A stretch of 13,096 nucleotides of DNA, from positions 1 to 13,096 of the forward strand of contig CAKAQP010000051.1 of assembly GCA_916720285.1 (NCBI GenBank), written 5' to 3'. The stretch is from an uncultured Lachnoanaerobaculum sp. Its GTDB lineage: Bacteria; Bacillota; Clostridia; Lachnospirales; Lachnospiraceae. Positions within the stretch are counted from its first letter, which is position 1; each line of letters starts with the position of its first letter. Shown one piece after another: positions 7,181 to 13,096 of the stretch. A program made the position numbers and the translations under genes. The notes below the pieces were generated by a model that saw only the letters and a list, made by a program, of their open reading frames with translations, searched no databases and was not told where the DNA came from.

Positions 7181-8248
7181 ATGAATTTAATAAAGAAACT
7201 TGGAATTATTGCAATAGGTGCAGCTTTGATGGCAGGATGTACACCAAAGGCGGATGCGGCTAAGAGCTCCAATACAGAAACTACCACAGCAGAAAGCGGC
7301 GCTACCGAGAGTTCAAAAGCGGAGGCTACAGACAGCACAGAGATGAAAAAAATCGGAGTAATTCAGCTGGTTGAGCATAAATCACTTGATATAATATATA
7401 ATTCATTTAAAGATGAGTTAAAGAACTTAGGATATGTGGATGGCGAGAATGTTAAGATAACATTCCAAAATGCACAGGGAGATATGTCAAATATTACAAG
7501 TATAGTTCAGGGATTTGAGGGTGATAAGCAGGATGTTGTAGTAGGTATCGCTACACCTGTAGCACAGGGGGCTATGAGTTTAACAAAGACAACACCTGTA
7601 GTTTTCTCTGCAGTTACAGATCCTATAGGTGCAGGAATACTTACAGATATGAATGCACCTGACAAGGGAATGACAGGTACAAGTGATGCCGTACAGATTG
7701 ATAAAATAATGGATCTGGCACTTCAGATTACTCCTGATGTAAAGAAGGTAGGTTTCATATACAATCCCGGAGAGGACAATTCCGTAACTAATCTCGGATT
7801 GCTTGAAAACTATGTAAAAGAGAAAAATCTTGAGCTTGAAACAGTAAGTATTTCGACAAGTGCCGATCTTCAAACAGCAGCCGCATCACTTTTTGAAAAG
7901 GTGGATATGATATTTGTATCAAACGACAATACGGTTGCGGAGGCTATGCCTATACTTACTGCAGAGGCGATAAAGGCTAAAAAGCCTATATATGTAGGTG
8001 CCGACTCTATGGTAATGGACGGCGGTCTTGCTACAGTAGGTATTGACTATACAGATCTTGGAAAAGAAACAGCTAAGATGGTGGATGAAATACTTAAGGG
8101 CAAATCTGTAAATGAAATTCCTGTAAAAGTTTTCAAGGATGATTTGTTTATCTATGTAAATACAGATACAGCTGCCGCACTCGGTATAGAGATACCTGAG
8201 AGCATCAAAACAGACAAGAAATTTGTCGAGATTAAATCAAATAAGTAG
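7181..8248 (+). CDS. trpX: ABC transporter substrate-binding lipoprotein, TrpX type
   Basis: This is the extracytoplasmic binding protein of an uptake ABC transporter, belonging to the COG2984 / ABC_sub_bind family. A lipoprotein signal is clear: Lys5-Lys6, a hydrophobic core, and the lipobox LMAGC with lipidated Cys20. A 35-residue Ser/Thr/Glu/Ala-rich linker (21-55) tethers the two-lobed domain (56-355). That domain opens with the family's IGVIQLVEHKSLD segment (58-70), followed by GYVDGENVKI and the TPVVFSAVTDPIGAG region. The length of 355 residues is normal given the linker. The ATG at 7181 has a very strong AAGGAGG (7169-7175). The family includes the tryptophan-binding TrpX proteins. 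The UGG T-box upstream makes tryptophan, or a close precursor, the most likely ligand. The symbol depends on that inference; family and lipoprotein status are firm. Confidence 0.87.
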   Translation: MNLIKKLGIIAIGAALMAGCTPKADAAKSSNTETTTAESGATESSKAEATDSTEMKKIGVIQLVEHKSLDIIYNSFKDELKNLGYVDGENVKITFQNAQGDMSNITSIVQGFEGDKQDVVVGIATPVAQGAMSLTKTTPVVFSAVTDPIGAGILTDMNAPDKGMTGTSDAVQIDKIMDLALQITPDVKKVGFIYNPGEDNSVTNLGLLENYVKEKNLELETVSISTSADLQTAAASLFEKVDMIFVSNDNTVAEAMPILTAEAIKAKKPIYVGADSMVMDGGLATVGIDYTDLGKETAKMVDEILKGKSVNEIPVKVFKDDLFIYVNTDTAAALGIEIPESIKTDKKFVEIKSNK

Positions 8249-8256
8249 GAGTAAAA

Positions 8257-9156
8257 ATGACATTATCAACATTACTTGGTAGTATTGAACTTGGGCTGAT
8301 ATTCGCAATATTATCATTGGGATTATTTATAGCTTTCAGAATTTTGGATCTGCCCGATCTGACGGTGGACGGGAGTTTTGTTACAGGTCTGGCTTACAGC
8401 GCTATATGGTCAGTGGCTAAAAATCCCGCTATGGGACTTTTGATGGGAGCCTTAGGCGGAATGATTGCAGGTATTGTCACAGGTATACTTCATACAAAAT
8501 TGAAAATTCATGCTATATTGGCAGGAATACTTACAATGACAGGTCTGTATTCCATAAATCTCTTTGTAATGGGTGATAAGCCAAGTGTTTTCTTTTACGG
8601 TGAAAAGACTGTATTTACTCCTTTTGAAGGAAAGTTTTTTATAGGTACAACCGATATCGGAAAGTTAATTTTGTTATTTATAATTGTTGTTGTTTTAGTA
8701 GCCGCATTAAAGTTATTTTTAATGACGCAGGTAGGACTTTCTCTTAGAGCTACCGGTGATAATGAGGCAATGGTTAGAAGTTCAAGTATAAATACAGATG
8801 CTATGAAAATACTGGGGTTTGCACTTTGCAATCTTATAGTAGCTTTCTCAGGCGCAATATATGCACAGTATAATATGACAGCAACACATGGAGTCGGAAC
8901 GGGAATGCTGGTACTTGGGCTTGCAAGTATCATAATCGGAGAAACGGTTATAGGAAAGAGAGGGATACTCAGACATCTGATTGCGGTGGTAATAGGTGCG
9001 ATAATATATCGTATAATGCTTGCGGTGGCATTCGGACTTGGGCTTCCTGCCATATATTTAAAGCTCTTCTCAGCGGTAATAGTTGTTATCGCAATAAGCA
9101 TACCTTTGATAAAGCCTACAATTGCAAGATGGAGAAAGATACATGCTGGAAATTAA
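8257..9156 (+). CDS. trpY: ABC transporter permease, TrpY type
   Basis: This is the membrane channel subunit paired with the preceding binding protein. The 299-residue protein has about eight or nine hydrophobic helices and belongs to the branched-chain-amino-acid/sugar permease superfamily (BPD_transp_2, COG4120 group). Typical landmarks are FRILDLPDLTVDGSF near residues 27-41, and the cytoplasmic coupling loop GLSLRATGDNEAMVRS (about 161-176), which contacts the ATPase. The ATG at 8257 follows GTAGGAG (8245-8251) and lies only 8 bases after trpX. The 3' end overlaps the ATPase gene by 14 bases. Transport of tryptophan is inferred from the T-box and the gene order, not from the permease itself. 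Confidence 0.87.
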   Translation: MTLSTLLGSIELGLIFAILSLGLFIAFRILDLPDLTVDGSFVTGLAYSAIWSVAKNPAMGLLMGALGGMIAGIVTGILHTKLKIHAILAGILTMTGLYSINLFVMGDKPSVFFYGEKTVFTPFEGKFFIGTTDIGKLILLFIIVVVLVAALKLFLMTQVGLSLRATGDNEAMVRSSSINTDAMKILGFALCNLIVAFSGAIYAQYNMTATHGVGTGMLVLGLASIIIGETVIGKRGILRHLIAVVIGAIIYRIMLAVAFGLGLPAIYLKLFSAVIVVIAISIPLIKPTIARWRKIHAGN

Positions 9157-9934
9157 AAATGTTAATGTAATATTTAATAAGGATACCGTAAATGAGAAAA
9201 AGGCCTTACGTGATTTGAATCTTAAATTAAATGACGGAGATTTTGTAACTGTAATAGGCAGTAACGGTGCGGGAAAATCCACTATGTTAAATGCGATAGC
9301 AGGCAATATAGAAGTGGAGAGCGGAAGAATATATAATAACGGCCTTGATATCACATATATGAAGGAGCATAAAAGAGCAAGATTTATAGGCAGACTGTAT
9401 CAGGATCCTTTAAAGGGTACAGCGCCTCATATGACAATAGAAGAAAATATGGGACTGGCATACAGCCGTGGTAAAAAGGTGAGATTCGGGCTTGGAGTAA
9501 GAAGAAGTGACAGAGAGTATTTCAAATCTGTGTGCACTAAGCTTGGACTGGGTCTTGAGCACAGATTAAAAAACGAAGTCGGAGGACTCAGCGGCGGACA
9601 AAGGCAGGCGCTGACGCTTTTAATGGCAACCATGGAAACACCTGAGCTTTTGCTGCTTGATGAGCATACTGCGGCTCTTGATCCCAAGACCAGTAAGAAG
9701 ATAATGGAAATAACCGACAGGATAGTAACTGAAAATAATATTACAACTTTGATGATTACACATAATATCAAAGATGCCTTGCATTTCGGAAATAAAACAA
9801 TAGTTATGAATAACGGAAGTATTTTAAAAGTTCTTGAAGGCGATATGAGAAAGAATATGACGGTTTCAGATGTGATGGAATTGTATTCCGGAACGGACGC
9901 CGTATTGACCGACAAGATGATTTTAGGTGAATAA
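9143..9934 (+). CDS. trpZ: ABC transporter ATP-binding protein, TrpZ type
   Basis: This is the cytoplasmic ATPase that powers the transporter (COG1101 group). All ABC motifs are present: Walker A GSNGAGKST (39-47), Q-loop Gln87 (LYQDP), signature LSGGQ (149-153), Walker B LLLLD with catalytic Glu174, D-loop AALD, and the switch His207 (MITHN). I chose the ATG at 9143, giving 263 residues. It starts with the usual MLEIKNV, has GGAG (9131-9134) 8 bases upstream, and avoids an unlikely TTG start at 9122 that would add seven unconserved residues. The gene overlaps trpY by 14 bases, suggesting translational coupling and balanced subunit production. A terminator follows at once, making this the last gene of the operon. 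Substrate specificity again comes only from context. Confidence 0.9.
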   Translation: MLEIKNVNVIFNKDTVNEKKALRDLNLKLNDGDFVTVIGSNGAGKSTMLNAIAGNIEVESGRIYNNGLDITYMKEHKRARFIGRLYQDPLKGTAPHMTIEENMGLAYSRGKKVRFGLGVRRSDREYFKSVCTKLGLGLEHRLKNEVGGLSGGQRQALTLLMATMETPELLLLDEHTAALDPKTSKKIMEITDRIVTENNITTLMITHNIKDALHFGNKTIVMNNGSILKVLEGDMRKNMTVSDVMELYSGTDAVLTDKMILGE

Positions 9935-9970
9935 AAAATTGAGCTCTACAAATCGTAGAGCTCATTTTTT
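9933..9970. terminator. Bidirectional terminator between convergent operons
   Basis: A perfect 10-bp stem, TGAGCTCTAC (9940-9949) with GTAGAGCTCA (9955-9964), has a 5-base AAATC loop. Six T residues follow on the + strand (9965-9970) and six A residues precede it (9933-9938). It can therefore end both the trpXYZ transcript and the convergent PBP transcript, whose stop codon is at 9980-9982. Confidence 0.9.
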
Positions 9971-9979
9971 ATTTGAATA

Positions 9980-12973
9980 CTATTGTCCGGGTCCTATAGG
10001 TACCGGAGAACCTTGGCCTCCGGGGCCTTCAGTGGACATATGAGCACCGGGGCCTGAACGTGGTGCTTCCGTGGTCGGAGTAACTCCGGGACCATGTAAT
10101 ACATCGGAATCCTCAGGTTCTTTTGAAGAAGGCCCTGTCTTTATAGGTGAGGCTGTGGTGGTCTCAGGAATTTTTATTTCTGAAGGCTGCCTCTTAGGTT
10201 TTGAACTGTTTGAGTTTGCTTTAGTCGGTGCAACAATTGTATTGGGCGATTGGCCGGATGAATTACTTCCCGGTGCCGCTCCGACAACATCCCCGTTCGG
10301 TGCCACACCGACAGTTACATTATTTTGTTTCGGATTTACAACAGGATGATTTACACTTGCCCTTGGTGACACACCGACTCCGGCGTCTTCTCCGTCATTT
10401 GCTGTAGGTGCATTAGGGTCAATTATTTGACTTGGTCCGCCATGGATTGTACATGTGGCCGTAGGTACAGCATACTGTGAATCATCGGTATTTGACTGTC
10501 CGCTTGGAACTATAAGTGCAACCCTTGTAACTGTATTCGGGCAGTTTGCAGTAGGCAACAGACCGCTTTCACTACATACCGTCACTGTAGTATGGTGATC
10601 GCATACATCTGTAGGTACCGTTCCTTTGGCAAAATATTCGGTATATGTAGAATCGCCACGAGGATCGTGGTCACAAACTCCCGGTATAGGAAGTTTTCCC
10701 GACTTTCTGCAGACCACGGCAGTCTCTACGGAATCAGGTACAGGGAAGCCTATATCTTCGGCACCCTCTGAAACTTTATTCATTATCTTCCTCCAGATAT
10801 CCTTGTGGAAGCTTGTACCTCCGGTGTCTGAGAGAGTCTGATTTTCGTCACATCCTGCCCATACTCCTGCTGTATAATATGGCGTAAATCCTACAAACCA
10901 TACATCCACATTCTTTGAAGTAGTACCGGACTTGCCGGCTACACTCATATGATCAAGATGAGCTCTTGTAGATGTGGAATTTATGTTCACACCGCTGCTT
11001 GCAAACTTTCTGTTGTTCTCTGTAGATGCAGCCATGGCATCTGTAAGAAGGAATGCGGTTGAGTCTTTTATAACTCTGTGAGTCTGTGGAGCAGTATTAT
11101 CAATCAAAGTCTTTCCGTTGTGGTCTACAATCTTTGTAAAGAAGACCGGCTTTGTATATACACCTTGATTTGCTATTGTTGCGAAGGCACCTGTAAGTTC
11201 AAGGTTTGTAATACCCTTTGTAAGACCTCCGAGTGCAAGGGATGCATTGTAGTCCTGATCCGTAAGGGTGGTAATACCGAAGTCCTTGGCATACTGTACT
11301 CCGACTCTCGGTGTTACAGTTTCCATAAGTGTTTTCAATGCAACTATATTCATAGAATATATGATACCGTCACGAATACTTGACCATCCCATATATCCCT
11401 GCTTGTCATACCAGTTTTGGAAAGTTTTTTCTCCTATTGTATATTCGGCATCATAATAGGTTGTAGCCAAAGTATCACCGCTGGTATCAAGTGCAGGTGC
11501 AAATGAGGATATCACCTTAAAAGTTGAACCCGGCTGTCTGGTAGTATTTGTAGCTCTGTTTAGAGAAAGTGAAGATGTCTTTTCGCCTCTACCTCCGTTT
11601 ATAGCTTTTACGGCACCGGTTTTTTGATCCATAAGAACAAAGGAAACCTGAGGTTCCAAAACGGTTTTTACACTTTCACCTACGACTGTATCGCCATCTT
11701 TAACAACTGTAGCTTTATAGCTTTCAGCATCAGCTTTTGCGGCATCTTCAGTAGTATAAAGTCCGTTGAAGCCGTCGTGAAGCACATCTGAATGGTATTT
11801 GTTAATATCCTTTTCGGAATAATTATGTGTGTTCTTTTCACTGTCTGTGACTGTAAGTCTGTATTCAAGTGCATACTTTGTATCAGGATAGTTTTCAGGA
11901 TTGTTGACTTCACTGTCTACAATCTGCTGAAGTGAAGGATCCTGAGTGGTGTATATTGAGAGACCTCCGCTGTACAAAAGATTATGTGCCTGAGTTTCGG
12001 TATATCCCAGTTCATTTATAAATGCGGATGTAACCTGTGAAATTAAAGCATCTGTAAAATAGCTGTAGTGATTATTTTTTTCCTTTGCAAGCGTATTTAT
12101 ATTTTGGATTCTTGAATACACATCATCTGCAAGAGCTTCCTCCTGCTGCTCCTTTGTGATATAGCCCTGCTCATACATGTATTGAAGTATTATTTTTCTT
12201 CTTTCGGAATTTGCCTCCTGACCGGTGATAGGGTTGTACTTGGTAGGCCCCTTTGTTATACCGGCTATTACAGTGGCTTCGGAAAGAGTCAAGTCGGATA
12301 CTTCCTTTCCGAAATACCTTCTTGCGGCAACTTTTACTCCCAGTGAGTTGCTTCCAAGGTTAATGGTATTCAGATAATTTGTAAGTATCAACTTTTTATC
12401 CATCTGTTTTTCAAGCTTTACGGCAAGATACATTTCCTGAAATTTTCTTTCTACCTTTTCTCCGAAACTTCTTTCTCTACCGCCGTTGAACACATTATTC
12501 TTTATAAGCTGCTGTGTTATGGTGGAGCCGCCGCCTGAAGAACTGTTTCCGGTTATTACACCGCTGACCGCTCTGAGTATAGCTCTGGTATCTATTCCGT
12601 TATGCTTCCAAAATCTGGAGTCCTCTATCGCCACAAAAGCGTCAATAAGAACCTTCGGAAGTTCGTCATAAGTTACCTCTTCACGGTTTGAACCTGCCAT
12701 TACCAAAGTATCGGTAACCTGACCGGATGCATTGTATACTGTGGTGGCATATCCTAAAGGAACAATACTGTCAACGTCCACATCAGGAGCATTGTCTATA
12801 ATACCCTTTATCATGCCAACCGCCATAGCACCTCCAAGAACAGTCACTACAAGCAGTGCAAGAAAAAATGTCTTTACAGCCTGAAATATAAATTTGTTTA
12901 TATATTTCTTTTTTCTTGATCCGGGTGACTTGGAGCTTTTCTCGGGAGTTTTATTTTCATTCTCTTTATTCAT
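9980..12973 (-). CDS. Class A penicillin-binding protein (PBP1A family), with long C-terminal tail
   Basis: This bifunctional cell-wall enzyme polymerises glycan strands from lipid II and cross-links the peptides outside the membrane. I prefer the ATG at 12973 (997 residues): AAGGA lies 7 bases upstream, whereas the adjacent GTG at 12976 is too close. In order: a Lys/Ser-rich cytoplasmic head; a membrane anchor (about 27-57); the GT51 domain with catalytic Glu117 in EDSRFWKHNG, GGGSTITQQL (147-156) and KFQEMYLAVKLE; an extra segment (about 355-435); and the transpeptidase with SxxK Ser483-Lys486 (GSTFK), SMN (540-542) and KSGT (681-684). After residue 750 come two CxxSGxLPxxxC modules, CRKSGKLPIPGVC (755-767) and CSESGLLPTANC (800-811). 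A disordered Pro/Gly/Ser/Thr tail (about 850-997) follows, ending in GPG repeats. All catalytic residues are intact. The gene stands alone and converges on trpXYZ. Confidence 0.95.
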   Translation of the reverse strand: MNKENENKTPEKSSKSPGSRKKKYINKFIFQAVKTFFLALLVVTVLGGAMAVGMIKGIIDNAPDVDVDSIVPLGYATTVYNASGQVTDTLVMAGSNREEVTYDELPKVLIDAFVAIEDSRFWKHNGIDTRAILRAVSGVITGNSSSGGGSTITQQLIKNNVFNGGRERSFGEKVERKFQEMYLAVKLEKQMDKKLILTNYLNTINLGSNSLGVKVAARRYFGKEVSDLTLSEATVIAGITKGPTKYNPITGQEANSERRKIILQYMYEQGYITKEQQEEALADDVYSRIQNINTLAKEKNNHYSYFTDALISQVTSAFINELGYTETQAHNLLYSGGLSIYTTQDPSLQQIVDSEVNNPENYPDTKYALEYRLTVTDSEKNTHNYSEKDINKYHSDVLHDGFNGLYTTEDAAKADAESYKATVVKDGDTVVGESVKTVLEPQVSFVLMDQKTGAVKAINGGRGEKTSSLSLNRATNTTRQPGSTFKVISSFAPALDTSGDTLATTYYDAEYTIGEKTFQNWYDKQGYMGWSSIRDGIIYSMNIVALKTLMETVTPRVGVQYAKDFGITTLTDQDYNASLALGGLTKGITNLELTGAFATIANQGVYTKPVFFTKIVDHNGKTLIDNTAPQTHRVIKDSTAFLLTDAMAASTENNRKFASSGVNINSTSTRAHLDHMSVAGKSGTTSKNVDVWFVGFTPYYTAGVWAGCDENQTLSDTGGTSFHKDIWRKIMNKVSEGAEDIGFPVPDSVETAVVCRKSGKLPIPGVCDHDPRGDSTYTEYFAKGTVPTDVCDHHTTVTVCSESGLLPTANCPNTVTRVALIVPSGQSNTDDSQYAVPTATCTIHGGPSQIIDPNAPTANDGEDAGVGVSPRASVNHPVVNPKQNNVTVGVAPNGDVVGAAPGSNSSGQSPNTIVAPTKANSNSSKPKRQPSEIKIPETTTASPIKTGPSSKEPEDSDVLHGPGVTPTTEAPRSGPGAHMSTEGPGGQGSPVPIGPGQ

Positions 12974-13034
12974 CACTTTTTCCTTTTCAAAATAAATTTA
13001 CATAAATAATCCGGAGCATTTGCCCTTATATCGG

Positions 13035-13040
13035 ATTATA
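13035..13040 (-). promoter_or_regulatory. Possible -10 element of the PBP gene
   Basis: On the minus strand a perfect TATAAT lies 62 bases upstream of the preferred PBP start codon. No good -35 box is seen at 16-18 bases (TAGCCT at 17), so this is only a candidate. The rest of 12977-13096 is AT-rich and shows no gene or clear hairpin. Confidence 0.4.
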
Positions 13041-13096
13041 CATCATTAATTTAATATAGGCTATCAGCTTTAAATAATCTTTATTTTTTATAAGCT

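Noticed and set aside
9122..9142. TTG start at 9122 adding seven residues to the ABC ATPase
   Set aside because: TTG is rare, the extra residues do not look like the family, and the ATG at 9143 has a good ribosome binding site and the usual MLEIKNV beginning.
13066..13096. Imperfect inverted repeat AGCTT/AAGCT at the window edge
   Set aside because: Only 5 bp pair across a 21-base AT-rich loop, which is no more than expected by chance.

Overview
The window looks like a chromosomal piece of a low-GC Gram-positive bacterium of the class Clostridia, most likely a Lachnospiraceae member. The genus cannot be fixed from the sequence. The reasons are AT-rich DNA with many AGA and ATA codons, strong AGGAGG-type ribosome binding sites, a T-box riboswitch, a CdaA/CdaR c-di-AMP module, and a class A PBP with the cysteine-containing tail common in this family. 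I see no mobile elements, CRISPR arrays, rRNA or tRNA genes.

Region 1 (15-6824, + strand) is a tight run of six genes: cdaA (diadenylate cyclase), cdaR (its membrane-anchored YbbR-domain regulator), ptsH (HPr), ptsI (Enzyme I), a polytopic membrane protein resembling oligosaccharide repeat-unit (Wzy-type) polymerases, and a MATE-family exporter. Neighbours overlap or lie within 20 bases, and no terminator or promoter is visible between them, so they are probably one transcription unit. It would join c-di-AMP synthesis to the general proteins of the sugar phosphotransferase system. The glmM gene that often follows cdaR in Bacilli is absent from this position.

Region 2 (6841-9970, + strand) is a self-contained amino-acid uptake operon. 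A near-consensus promoter (TTGACA, 17-base spacer, TATAAA) drives a full T-box leader with stem I, stem II region, T-box sequence and terminator. The predicted specifier codon is UGG (Trp). Three ABC transporter genes follow: a lipoprotein substrate-binding protein, a permease and an ATPase, matching the TrpXYZ-type system. Uncharged tRNA-Trp should favour the antiterminator and switch on tryptophan uptake. A hairpin with T-runs on both sides ends this operon.

Region 3 (9980-13096, - strand) holds one large convergent gene, a class A penicillin-binding protein (PBP1A type). It has an N-terminal membrane anchor, a GT51 glycosyltransferase, a transpeptidase, two Cys-containing SG-L-P modules and a long Pro/Gly/Ser/Thr tail. 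Its upstream region, with a possible -10 element, runs to the window edge.

No wholly new system is evident. The most interesting points are the cdaAR-ptsHI linkage with an orphan Wzy-like polymerase and a MOP-superfamily exporter, the T-box-based substrate assignment, and the architecture of the PBP tail.
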